Assembly: GCA_002342035.1 (NCBI GenBank)
Contig: DDPE01000081.1
Location: 1 to 35,521 of the forward strand
Reading direction: 5' to 3'
Origin: Asticcacaulis sp. UBA2476
GTDB lineage: Bacteria > Pseudomonadota > Alphaproteobacteria > Caulobacterales > Caulobacteraceae
DNA: 35,521 nt
Numbering within the stretch: position 1 is the stretch's first letter; each line of letters begins with the position of its first letter. This document shows, piece by piece, positions 22,831-31,004 of the stretch. Under the pieces are notes generated by a model, which had not been told where the DNA came from, did not search any database, and worked only from the letters and a program-made list of their open reading frames with translations. The translations under genes and the position numbers were made by a program.

Positions 22831-23328
22831 CAGCTTATCGCGCAAGGTTTGCGGCGCTTTAGGCCCCAGCCAGATATTAAAGAACGCCCGGCTAAATTCC
22901 GCATCCCTGATCGTGCCCAGCAGCCTGCCACCACTGTAAAACAGCGCATGACCGCTGGCATCACGTATGCCCGTAATACTGGCCCCCTTAGAGACATCCG
23001 GGAAAATCGCCGCCATCTGCTCACGCCAGCGATTTAGCTTGTCCGCGCCCACGCCCTGCTTCTGGATTTCCTTGACCGAATTATCTGTGATGGACTTGCC
23101 CTTGATGTTCCTGAGATACTCAAGCTTAAGCGCAAAGGGCGCCCCCGCATTATACCGGCTCTGGGGCGCATACAGGGTGGCATCGAATATATCGAAGCCC
23201 AGATGGCTGTAGCGGCCCGATCCGACCTTTTTCGCGTTCGGTACGTGTTTGAGAACATCCGGCGTTTCGGCCTGAGCCCCAAAGGCCGAAACGGCAAGAC
23301 ATGAAGCGATAAAATAGCGGCGGTGCAT
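22819..23328 (-). CDS. Exported chalcone-isomerase-like domain protein
   Basis: A 169-residue secreted protein. The signal peptide runs MHRRYFIASCLAVSAFGAQA with cleavage after AQA. The mature part matches the chalcone isomerase-like group (Chalcone_3 type): GSGRYSHLGFDIFDATLYAP, the FALKLEYLRNIKGKSITDNS stretch, the WREQMAAIFPDV block, FSRAFFNIWLGPKAPQTLRD. Bacterial members are not true chalcone isomerases; the fold binds fatty acids or other hydrophobic ligands, and roles are mostly unknown. It stands alone between convergent and tandem neighbours. Confidence 0.82.
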   Translation of the reverse strand: MHRRYFIASCLAVSAFGAQAETPDVLKHVPNAKKVGSGRYSHLGFDIFDATLYAPQSRYNAGAPFALKLEYLRNIKGKSITDNSVKEIQKQGVGADKLNRWREQMAAIFPDVSKGASITGIRDASGHALFYSGGRLLGTIRDAEFSRAFFNIWLGPKAPQTLRDKLLGR

Positions 23329-23421
23329 TGAGATGGCCCTTTTGGTCTGATCTTTGGTGTCCCGTCAGGTATGTCTACGCCGTACGGTGGCCTGCGGATC
23401 AGTATCCGGCTCATAGTCAAA

Positions 23422-23446
23422 GGGCGCGGTCGTTAAAACCGCGCCC
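23422..23446 (-). terminator. Terminator of the metal-efflux operon
   Basis: A perfect 9-bp stem, GGGCGCGGT (23422-23430) and ACCGCGCCC (23438-23446), with a 7-nt loop lies 8 nt past the czcA stop codon. On the minus strand the stem is followed by a short TTT. This is the strongest GC-rich hairpin in that gap and fits rho-independent termination. Confidence 0.65.
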
Positions 23447-23454
23447 CCTTACTG

Positions 23455-26400
23455 TCAGATCGTATCGCGCTCAGCCTTTCGGCCATGGACGATGCGGTAA
23501 AGGGCTGGCAGCACCACCAGCGTCAACAGGGTTGATGACACGATGCCGCCGATAACTACGGTGGCCAGAGGTCTTTGCACCTCAGAGCCTGCCCCGACAT
23601 TGAACGCCATCGGCACAAACCCCAGTGACGCCACCAGCGCCGTCATCAGCACGGGCCGCAGCCGTGTAAGCGCCCCGTCGATAATCGCCTGATCAAGCAT
23701 AGCGCCCTCCAGCCTCAAGGATTTGATGAAGGTCAGCATAACCACACCATTTAGCACCGCGACCCCGGACAGGGCGATAAAGCCCACCCCGGCTGAAATC
23801 GACAGCGGAATATCCCTCAGCGCCAGAGCGACCACCCCGCCGGTGAGCGCCAGCGGCACACCGGAAAACACAATCAACGCATCCTCGATCGTGCCGAACA
23901 GCATAAACAGCAGGCCGATGATCAGCAGCAGCACAATCGGAACCACGATTTGCAGCCGCTGGGTCGCCGATGTCAGTTGCTCGAACGTGCCTCCATAAGA
24001 CAGCCAGTAGCCTTCGGGCAGTGTGACTTGCGTCTCTACTTTATCCTGCAAGGTGGTGACAAAACTGCCCAGGTCAGCGCCCCGCACATTGGCCGTGACC
24101 ACGACGCGGCGCTTACCCTCTTCGCGGCTGATCTGGTTAGGGCCATTGATCATGTCGATAGTCGCCACCTCAGCCAGCGGGATGAAGCCCAACTCGCTTT
24201 CCGTTCCTGCCCCGCGCACCGGAATCCGCAAACGGCCGATTTCGGCAATATTGGCCCGGCGGTCTTCGGGCAGGCGGACAATCACATCAAACCGACGATC
24301 ACCTTCGAATATCTGACCGGCTTGCGTACCCCCCAGAGCGGTCGCCACCACGTCCTGAACGTCGCTAAGGTTCAGTCCCAGCCGCGCCATGGCTGCACGA
24401 TCAGGCGTGATTTGCAGCATGGGCAAGCCTGAGACCTGCTCGACCTTAACGTCCTCAGCGCCCGGAATAGCCGCCATGACCCGCTCGACCGACTGACCGG
24501 CCTCAAGTAACTGGTCAAGGTCATCACCGAAAATCTTAACCGCCACGTCTGAGCGCACACCGGAAATCAGTTCGTTGAACCGCATCTGGATCGGTTGGGT
24601 GAACTCATAATTATTACCGGGGATTTGCTCCACCGCCGTTTGCATCCGCGCGACCAGACTGTCCTTGGGCTCTTTCGGGTTGGGCCAGTCCTTGCGATCT
24701 TTCAGTATGACAAAGGTGTCGGCAACATTGGGCGGCATCGGGTCCGTGGCGACCTCTGCCGTCCCAATCTTGGCAAAGACCCGCTCCACTTCCGGGAATT
24801 TTTTCAACCGCGCCTCGACCGCCCCCTGCATCTGTACCGCCTGGGTCAGGCTGGTGCCGGGGATGCGCAGGGCGTGCAGGGCGACATCGCCTTCGTCCAG
24901 TTGCGGAATGAACTCCGCCCCCAGCCGCGTGGCCAGAAAGCCCGCCCCGATCGTCAGCACAATCGCACCGGCCACCACCGCCACACGTCCTTTGATCGCC
25001 GCCCGCAGGACCGGCTCATAGATCCGCCGGGCACCGCGCATAACAGGGCTTTCGGTTTCCTTGACCTTGCCCGTCACGAACATGGCCACCGCCGCCGGTA
25101 CAAAGGTCAGCGACAGGATCAGCGCCGCCCCCAATGCCATGACCACGGTTGCCGCCATCGGGTGGAACATCTTGCCCTCCACGCCTGATAAGGCAAAGAT
25201 CGGCACATAGACGATGGTGATGATCAACACGCCAAACAGCGACGGTTTAATGACCTCAGCCGAGGCAATGGCGGCCAGATCAAAGCGCTCCTCACGGGTC
25301 AGCAACCGCCCATGATGGTGTTGCGCCTGCGCAAACCTTCGCAGGCAGTTCTCCATGATAATGACCGCCCCATCGACGATCAGGCCGAAATCGAGCGCCC
25401 CCAGCGACATCAGGTTGCCGGACACCTTGTTTTCGACCATGCCCGTAATCGTCATCAGCATGGCGACCGGAATAACCAGCGCCGTGATGATCGCCGCCCG
25501 GATGTTCCCCAGCAGCAGAAACAGGATAACGATAACCAGCAGCGCCCCTTCGGCCAGATTTTTCTCAACCGTCTTGAGCGTGCGTTCCACCAAAGTCGTC
25601 CGGTCATAGACCGTCACGGCCTCTACCCCTTCGGGCAGGGCTTTATTGGCCACGGCCAGCTTTTCCGCGACCGCCTTAGCTACCGTGCGGGAGTTTTCCC
25701 CAACCAGCATGAAGACCGTGCCCAGAACGACCTCTTCGCCGTTTTGGGTCGCCGCCCCCGTGCGCAGTTCCTCACCCAGCACGACATCGGCCACATCAGC
25801 AATGCGGATCGGCACGCCTGAGCGGGTCTGGACCACGATCTGAGACAGGTCACCGATCGTGCTGGCCTGCCCCGGCACGCGCACCAGAAACTGCTCCCCG
25901 CTGTTTTCAATATAGCCGGCACCGCGGTTGGCATTATTACCATCAAGGGCCGCAATCACATCGTTCAGGGTCAGTCCATAGGCCGACAGACGCTCAGGGT
26001 ACGGTGTCACATGGTACTGGCGCTCATAACCGCCGATGGTATTGACCTCAGTCACCCCCGGCGTGTTGCGAAGCTGCGGCCGGATCACCCAGTCCTGAAG
26101 CGTGCGCAGATCCTCAGCCGTATAGGCCGAACCATCGGCTTTCATCGCACCAGGTCTGGCCTCGACCGTATACATGAAGATTTCGCCAAGGCCGGTCGAG
26201 ATCGGCCCCAGTTGCGGCTCAAGCCCCGCCGGAAGCTGGCTTCTGATCGATGAGACGCGCTCGTTGACCAGTTGCCGCGCGAAATAGATATCGGTGCCTT
26301 CTTTAAATACCACCGTCACCTGCGACAGGCCGTAACGGGAGATGGAGCGGGTGTGTTCCAGCCCCGGCAACCCCGCCAGCGCGGTCTCCACAGGATAGGT

Positions 26401-26595
26401 AATGCGCTGCTCGGCCTCCAGTGGCGAATAGCCGGGGGCTTCGGTATTGATCTGAACCTGCACATTGGTGATGTCGGGCACGGCATCAACCGGCAGGCGG
26501 GTGAAGTTGTAAACGCCCAGAGCCGACAGCCCCAGCACGATCACCATGACGATCCAGCGGTGGCGGATCGACTGGGCTATGATTTTCTCCAGCAT
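23455..26595 (-). CDS. czcA: CzcA-type heavy-metal RND efflux permease
   Basis: A 1046-residue inner-membrane proton-driven pump of the HME-RND family. It has twelve membrane segments and two large periplasmic loops, starting LEKIIAQSIRHRWIVMVIVL, with LPVDAVPDITNVQVQ typical of the family. TM4 carries DFGLIVDGAVIIMEN (402-416), the signature of divalent-cation exporters (Co/Zn/Cd/Ni) rather than the Cu/Ag CusA branch. A His-triplet (HHH, 426-428) follows TM4 on the cytoplasmic side. Length is full. It is the last gene of the czcI-C-B-A order and lies 9 nt after czcB. Exact metal range cannot be told. Confidence 0.93.
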   Translation of the reverse strand: MLEKIIAQSIRHRWIVMVIVLGLSALGVYNFTRLPVDAVPDITNVQVQINTEAPGYSPLEAEQRITYPVETALAGLPGLEHTRSISRYGLSQVTVVFKEGTDIYFARQLVNERVSSIRSQLPAGLEPQLGPISTGLGEIFMYTVEARPGAMKADGSAYTAEDLRTLQDWVIRPQLRNTPGVTEVNTIGGYERQYHVTPYPERLSAYGLTLNDVIAALDGNNANRGAGYIENSGEQFLVRVPGQASTIGDLSQIVVQTRSGVPIRIADVADVVLGEELRTGAATQNGEEVVLGTVFMLVGENSRTVAKAVAEKLAVANKALPEGVEAVTVYDRTTLVERTLKTVEKNLAEGALLVIVILFLLLGNIRAAIITALVIPVAMLMTITGMVENKVSGNLMSLGALDFGLIVDGAVIIMENCLRRFAQAQHHHGRLLTREERFDLAAIASAEVIKPSLFGVLIITIVYVPIFALSGVEGKMFHPMAATVVMALGAALILSLTFVPAAVAMFVTGKVKETESPVMRGARRIYEPVLRAAIKGRVAVVAGAIVLTIGAGFLATRLGAEFIPQLDEGDVALHALRIPGTSLTQAVQMQGAVEARLKKFPEVERVFAKIGTAEVATDPMPPNVADTFVILKDRKDWPNPKEPKDSLVARMQTAVEQIPGNNYEFTQPIQMRFNELISGVRSDVAVKIFGDDLDQLLEAGQSVERVMAAIPGAEDVKVEQVSGLPMLQITPDRAAMARLGLNLSDVQDVVATALGGTQAGQIFEGDRRFDVIVRLPEDRRANIAEIGRLRIPVRGAGTESELGFIPLAEVATIDMINGPNQISREEGKRRVVVTANVRGADLGSFVTTLQDKVETQVTLPEGYWLSYGGTFEQLTSATQRLQIVVPIVLLLIIGLLFMLFGTIEDALIVFSGVPLALTGGVVALALRDIPLSISAGVGFIALSGVAVLNGVVMLTFIKSLRLEGAMLDQAIIDGALTRLRPVLMTALVASLGFVPMAFNVGAGSEVQRPLATVVIGGIVSSTLLTLVVLPALYRIVHGRKAERDTI

Positions 26596-26604
26596 GGTTG
26601 CCCC

Positions 26605-27867
26605 CTAATGATCATGGCTCGCGCCGGACTTTTCGATGTCCGCGCGAATGAGGAAGGCGCCCTTGACGACATAGGTCTCACCGGGGTCAAGCCCGCCCAA
26701 AACCTCGGTCCATTCCGGTGTCTTTCGGCCCACCTTAATCATGCGGACTTCATAAACATTGCCGACCTTAGCGTAGACCACCGGCATGTCGCGAAAGGTC
26801 TGGATGGCTTCGGTACGCACCGCCAGAGGCACGCCCTGCTCGCCCGTAAAGAAGCTGCCTTCGATGCCAAGACCTGAGCGGAACACCCCGTCGCCACCCG
26901 GCAAATGAACATGGGCCATGACGGTCTGGGTGGCTTCGTTGACGCTGGGCAAGATGGCCTCGACCTCAGCCATGAGTATATGAGACCGGTCCAGTGCGCG
27001 CACCTCAACCTTCTGCCCCACCCGCACCTTTTCGGCATCGCGCGGAAACAGGAAGAACTCGGCATGAAGCGCGTTGGGGTCGGCAATGACATAGAGCGGG
27101 GCATCATAGGCCACGCCGCCGACATTGGCGTTTTTCTCAATAACGACACCTGAAATGGGGGCCGGAATGGCATAGGTTTGCAGGCTTTCGCTCGATTCAA
27201 CGCGGGCAATGACCTGCCCTTTGCGCACGCTTTGGCCCAGTTCCACAGTCATGGCCATGATCCGGCCGGGATACCAGGCGCGCACTTCGCTTCGGCCTTC
27301 GGGCTTGGTCTCCACGCGTCCGGACAGATCGATCCGGTCAATCAGCGTGGCGGGTCCGGCCTGTTCCAGCGTAATCCCGGCGGTCGTGGCCGCTTCGGGG
27401 CTAATGGTCGTGCGCCCCTCATAGGACGCGTAGGCCCAACTATAAGCCTTGTCGCGATAACGGGCGTCGATGCGCACATCAAAGGAATGAGGCTCCTCAA
27501 CCACGCCCTGCCCGCGCAGATAATCCTCTTGCGGCTGGAAGGCAAAGCTGTCGACCTTGCCGCCCAACCGGCTGAGACGGGTCGTGACGGTAACGGCGTT
27601 TGGAGCCACGGGCTTATCCTGCCAATAGGGATAAAAGCGGAATTCCGGCTCAACACCGCTTTCATAGATGGTCACTTCCAGCGAAAAATCGCCGGTGCGC
27701 AGCAGGCGGCCATTGTGCGGCCCGCGCTCAAACTCGTCTTCGCCCCCGTCAGCGTGACCATGATCATCTTCGGGTTTGGACTTACCGCAGGCGACAAGTC
27801 CTATGGCGGACAGACTGGCCGCACCCAGCAGCCAGAAGCGGCGGGATTGATTGAGATTATATGTCAT
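26605..27867 (-). CDS. czcB: Periplasmic adaptor (membrane fusion) lipoprotein of the metal RND pump
   Basis: A 420-residue HlyD/MFP-family subunit linking CzcA to the outer-membrane channel. A signal with lipobox LVAC is followed at once by a His/Asp/Glu cluster (DDHGHADGGEDE), and the protein ends GASHDH, so both ends are potential metal-binding tails. The core has a CusB-like N-terminal domain, the lipoyl half-motifs (VRAWYPGRIMAMTVELGQSV with IPAPISGVVIEKNANVGGVA) and a beta-barrel region. Start ATG 27867 overlaps the czcC stop by 4 nt (ATGA). Confidence 0.92.
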   Translation of the reverse strand: MTYNLNQSRRFWLLGAASLSAIGLVACGKSKPEDDHGHADGGEDEFERGPHNGRLLRTGDFSLEVTIYESGVEPEFRFYPYWQDKPVAPNAVTVTTRLSRLGGKVDSFAFQPQEDYLRGQGVVEEPHSFDVRIDARYRDKAYSWAYASYEGRTTISPEAATTAGITLEQAGPATLIDRIDLSGRVETKPEGRSEVRAWYPGRIMAMTVELGQSVRKGQVIARVESSESLQTYAIPAPISGVVIEKNANVGGVAYDAPLYVIADPNALHAEFFLFPRDAEKVRVGQKVEVRALDRSHILMAEVEAILPSVNEATQTVMAHVHLPGGDGVFRSGLGIEGSFFTGEQGVPLAVRTEAIQTFRDMPVVYAKVGNVYEVRMIKVGRKTPEWTEVLGGLDPGETYVVKGAFLIRADIEKSGASHDH

Positions 27868-29159
27868 TGGGCAGCCTCCACGTCAGGCAGCAGGGCCAGC
27901 CACTTGCCGCTCAGACGATCGCGATTAATTTGTTCGATATGAAATTGTTTCAGAACCTCAAGGCGGCGGGCCTTGGCGGTCATCAGGGTTTGCTGTGTCC
28001 CGATCACGTCGCGATAGGTAAAGCCGCCACGCACAAAGCCTTCGCGTACATGCCTCAGTGCGGTTTCAGCCTGCGGGATGACCTCAGTCTCGATGCGTTG
28101 GGCTTCGTGCGCCAGATCAGCCATGCGCAGGGTGGCGGCGGTTATGTCACGCTGACGATAGCGCTCGGCCACTTCGATGTCAGCCGATGCCGCCTCAGAG
28201 TCCGCGCGGGCCCGATCGATATGGCCCCGATAGGCGTCATTGCGATTTAACGGAATAGACCCGCCTATGATAAATGCGACGGCGCCATCACCCTGAAAAT
28301 GGCGGATACCGGCCGAGACGGTCGGGTCCTGAACCCGGCGCGTCGTCTCCACCTTAAGCTGAGCCGCAGACAGCCGCTGACGCGCCCGCAAGACCTCGAT
28401 GTCCGGCGTTTCCATCAGGGCGGGCTCAGAGATCACCGGGGTGCCTTCAAGCCATTTGGCCTCAAGTTCAAACTCCGCCGCCCCGCCCCACAGGGCCGCC
28501 AGTTGGGTTTTAAGCTGGCGCACCTTAGCCGCCGCCTGATCATGGGCAATCCGGGCGGTCGCCACCTCAGTCTCAGCCAGAGAGCCGGCAAACAACGGAT
28601 CGCGCGCCGCCGTAACCCGTCTGCGAATTTCGGCCTGCGACTGTTCAGCCAGCTTCAACCGCTGACCGGCAAGCTCCGTTTCAGCCTCAGCCACCACCGC
28701 CTCAACCCACAGTCTTTGCGCGGCGGTCATCGCTTCCCAGGTTCGGACACGGCCTTCGGCGCGCGCCAGATCGTTTTGCGCCGAGGCGGCCCCGATGCGG
28801 GCCTCACGCTTGGATTTACGCTCTAAGGGTTGCTGATAGCTGAGCGTGGTTTCGGCCTGACTGAGGCCACTATAGGGCCCGGAGCCCAGCACATTTTCGG
28901 CCTCAAGCCCGACACTGGGGTTTGGCCGTACACCGGCCTGACGAATACCCGCCTCGGTCGCCGCCAGTCGTTTTTGTGTGGCCATCGCCGCCGGATCAGC
29001 CTGAGCCGCCCGCGACATAGCCACAGATAAGGGAAGAATTTCGGCCTGTGCCACCGCACTCAGGCAAAGGCCCGCGCACAGGACCGCAGGCAGGGTCAGT
29101 CCGGCCACGCGGCCAGACGCCCTCAGGACACCGAACCGGTGCCACTTGGAAAATATCAT
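27864..29159 (-). CDS. czcC: Outer-membrane efflux channel (TolC/CzcC family)
   Basis: A 431-residue outer-membrane factor. A basic N-terminus and signal peptide (ending SAVAQA) lead into two coiled-coil OEP repeats, visible as long Ala/Gln/Glu helices (AAQNDLARAEGRVRTWEAM; later RARADSEAASADIEVAERY). The conserved PNPSVGLEAENV and VREGFVRGGFTYRDVIGTQQ segments fit the CzcC group. It provides the exit duct for the CzcBA pump. ATG 29159 has only a weak ribosome-binding site. It follows the His-rich small protein gene by 66 nt. Confidence 0.9.
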   Translation of the reverse strand: MIFSKWHRFGVLRASGRVAGLTLPAVLCAGLCLSAVAQAEILPLSVAMSRAAQADPAAMATQKRLAATEAGIRQAGVRPNPSVGLEAENVLGSGPYSGLSQAETTLSYQQPLERKSKREARIGAASAQNDLARAEGRVRTWEAMTAAQRLWVEAVVAEAETELAGQRLKLAEQSQAEIRRRVTAARDPLFAGSLAETEVATARIAHDQAAAKVRQLKTQLAALWGGAAEFELEAKWLEGTPVISEPALMETPDIEVLRARQRLSAAQLKVETTRRVQDPTVSAGIRHFQGDGAVAFIIGGSIPLNRNDAYRGHIDRARADSEAASADIEVAERYRQRDITAATLRMADLAHEAQRIETEVIPQAETALRHVREGFVRGGFTYRDVIGTQQTLMTAKARRLEVLKQFHIEQINRDRLSGKWLALLPDVEAAQ

Positions 29160-29225
29160 GATGAAAAGCTTTCGCGAAGGTCTGAAATGATGCGCTTAAT
29201 CGGCGCATGACGTTACAGGAACGGT

Positions 29226-29621
29226 TCAGACTCGCGGCGGCTGGTCCGGCATATGGGGGATATGTCCGGCGGGGACAGCCATAGCCGCAGGGATCAGATC
29301 GGCGACCGTGGCCAATATGGTTTGTGGTATTTCACTACGTCGCTCAAGCGGGGGCGTTGGCACATCGCTGCTGTGGTGGTGATGCAGATCAAAGCCGTCA
29401 TGGATATGTTCCGGCGGCTCCACATGGCTGTGGCAGTCATCCGCAGCGCAGGTTTCAACCCAGCCGCCATCGGCCAGCTTCACATCACCACTGGCCGCAT
29501 GGCGGATATCCAGGGTGGCATTCTGCATCGACACAAAGCCCGCATTCAGAACCGCAGCCATGCACAGTAAAGTACACAGCGCCACGACACGTTTTGAGAA
29601 GGTGCGTAAGCTCTGGATCAT
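29226..29621 (-). CDS. CzcI-like small His-rich exported protein
   Basis: A 131-residue protein with an N-terminal signal/anchor (RVVALCTLLCMAAVLNAGF) and a periplasmic part bearing a paired-Cys segment (CAADDCHSH) and a dense histidine stretch (PEHIHDGFDLHHHHSSDVP). The tail has further His (GHIPHMPD). It is first in the metal-efflux operon, the position held by czcI in classical czc operons, where the product is a small periplasmic protein thought to modulate induction. Sequence similarity to CzcI is in pattern, not clear homology. The ATG lies about 10 nt after AAGG. Confidence 0.68.
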   Translation of the reverse strand: MIQSLRTFSKRVVALCTLLCMAAVLNAGFVSMQNATLDIRHAASGDVKLADGGWVETCAADDCHSHVEPPEHIHDGFDLHHHHSSDVPTPPLERRSEIPQTILATVADLIPAAMAVPAGHIPHMPDQPPRV

Positions 29622-29625
29622 TGGT

Positions 29626-29651
29626 GTTAGCCTTAGCCTGTTTCGGCTAAC
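29626..29651. promoter_or_regulatory. Inverted repeat in the metal-operon leader
   Basis: GTTAGCC (29626-29632) is followed directly by a second TTAGCC (29633-29638) and then by GGCTAAC (29645-29651). The last arm can pair with either copy. On the minus strand one pairing would bury the AAGG ribosome-binding site of the first operon gene. It may be an operator or a leader switch; no binding protein is evident in the window. Confidence 0.4.
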
Positions 29652-29758
29652 GAATGAAGCTGTTATCTTATCCGCTGATCATCTCCGGCACTGCGGTATT
29701 ATTAAGCGCCTAACATGGCCCTGCGCCTTAAAGCAATCAAGATGGCCACATATCCCCC

Positions 29759-29788
29759 TTGACGGTTTTATAGAAAATACGGCATAGG
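29759..29788 (+). promoter_or_regulatory. Probable promoter of the riboswitch-metX-metB unit
   Basis: A near-consensus -35 box TTGACG (29759-29764) is followed after 18 nt by a weak -10-like CATAGG (29783-29788). This would start transcription at about 29794, right where the riboswitch begins. The -10 match is poor, so the call rests on the -35 box and on spacing to the RNA. Confidence 0.45.
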
Positions 29789-29791
29789 AAA

Positions 29792-29909
29792 CCTACTCAT
29801 CGAGACCAGCCGAGGGACAGGCCCATTGACGCTGGGGCAACCGCTTATCCTTTACCGGAAAAAGTATGGTGCCAACTCCTGCGAAGATTTATCTTCGACA
29901 GATGAGAGG
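29792..29909 (+). promoter_or_regulatory. SAM-I (S-box) riboswitch
   Basis: The leader matches the S-box core in order. P1 is CTCATC (29796-29801) with GATGAG (29901-29906), extended by CCT/AGG. P2 is CCAGC (29806-29810) with GCTGG (29831-29835), enclosing GAGGGAC-A-GGCCC, the kink-turn and pseudoknot segment. GGGGCAACC (from 29834) and GGTGCCAACTCCTGC (from 29868) follow, and P4 is CGAAGA/TCTTCG (29882-29897) with a UUUA loop. These are the conserved SAM-binding elements. It precedes metX and metB, the expected targets of feedback by SAM. The P1 3' strand contains GAGAGGA, a Shine-Dalgarno-like run. A sequence at 29940-29952 could compete for that strand, so a translational or transcriptional platform is possible but unproven. 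Confidence 0.9.
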
Positions 29910-30006
29910 AAGACGCCACGCGCCGTCTGCGGCAGAGCTGTCTTATCTTCTCACCCGTCATGATAATTTTCTGGTCGCGATTGAGCCCGTTTTGCTTGAT
30001 GCCCAT

Positions 30007-30999
30007 ATGGATGACATGACCGCGACTTTGGACCACTTGCCCGACCTGACCGGCGTTGATGTGACAGCACCGATCCCTGCCGATTTTCATCTCGCCAGCG
30101 GCCAAAAACTGATGCAATCCCACGCCATCGGCCGCGTTTACGGCCCGGCCAGCGCACCTATGGTGGTGGCGATCGGCGGCATTTCAGCCAGCCGTGTCCT
30201 GTTCCAAAAAGAAGACTCAACCGACACCGCCCCCGGATGGTGGGAAGGCGTTGCGGGGCCTAATCAGGCGCTGGATCTTAATCACTGGCGGGTCTTAAGC
30301 ATCGACTTCGCCCCGTCCCTGCCCGCCGATCAGGTCTATACGATTTCCACCCACGATCAGGCGCGGCTGGTGAAGCTGCTGCTGGATCAGTTGGGCGTGG
30401 ATGAGGTGCATGACTTTATCGGGGCATCATATGGGGCCATGATTGGCCTCGCCTTTGCCGAGCTTTATCCGGATTTTGTAAAGCGGTTATGCGTGATCTC
30501 CGCCGCCCACCGTGCCCACCCGATGGCGACCGCCATGCGCGGCCTGCAACGGCGCATCCTGATGTTCGGCAAACAGACCGGCCATGAGCGCGACGCCATA
30601 TCGCTGGCGCGGCAACTGGCCATGACCACCTATCGGTCTGAGCAGGAGTTTCTGGAACGCTTTGACGGTCTGGCGCCCGATGTCGCCGGTGAAAACTATA
30701 CCGTCTGCAACTACCTGCGAGCGCGCGGCGATGCCTATACGGCGTCAGATGTGAACCGCTGGGTGTCACTGTCGGATTCGCTTGATCGCCACCGCGTTGA
30801 CCCAAAAAACATCAAGGCCAAGGTCTTTCTGGCGGCGGTGCCGACCGACCGGCTGGTGCCCTATGCCGACATGGTCGCTTTGTATGAAAGCCTGTCAGAC
30901 AGCGTATTCATCGAACTGCCATCCCTCTATGGCCACGATGCCTTCCTCAAGGAGATCGCGCGCGTGTCCGATATCGTCAAACACTCCCTGGAAGACTGA
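30007..30999 (+). CDS. metX: MetX-like homoserine O-acyltransferase
   Basis: About 330 residues of alpha/beta-hydrolase fold. It transfers an acyl group (acetyl or succinyl) to homoserine, the first committed step to methionine. The nucleophile elbow is GASYGAM (Ser141), with Asp281 (VPTDRLVP) and His310 (LYGHDAFL) completing the triad. VVAIGGISA, the GWWEGVAGPNQALD stretch and AAHRAHPMATAMRGLQRRI resemble the Xanthomonas-type enzymes more than classical MetX, which reads GGSMGG at the elbow. The frame is open back to 29866 but that part is riboswitch, so ATG 30007 or 30016 is the likely start. Neither has a strong ribosome-binding site. metB follows 5 nt after the stop. Confidence 0.82.
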   Translation: MDDMTATLDHLPDLTGVDVTAPIPADFHLASGQKLMQSHAIGRVYGPASAPMVVAIGGISASRVLFQKEDSTDTAPGWWEGVAGPNQALDLNHWRVLSIDFAPSLPADQVYTISTHDQARLVKLLLDQLGVDEVHDFIGASYGAMIGLAFAELYPDFVKRLCVISAAHRAHPMATAMRGLQRRILMFGKQTGHERDAISLARQLAMTTYRSEQEFLERFDGLAPDVAGENYTVCNYLRARGDAYTASDVNRWVSLSDSLDRHRVDPKNIKAKVFLAAVPTDRLVPYADMVALYESLSDSVFIELPSLYGHDAFLKEIARVSDIVKHSLED

Positions 31000-31004
31000 G
31001 TATC

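Noticed and set aside
25312..25821. Plus-strand open frame inside czcA
   Set aside because: Shadow of a full-length, well-conserved RND gene; the translation is Gln/Arg/His-rich without structure.
29866..30006. N-terminal extension of MetX from ATG 29866
   Set aside because: This stretch is the 3' half of the riboswitch and its linker, and its translation has no likeness to the family N-terminus.
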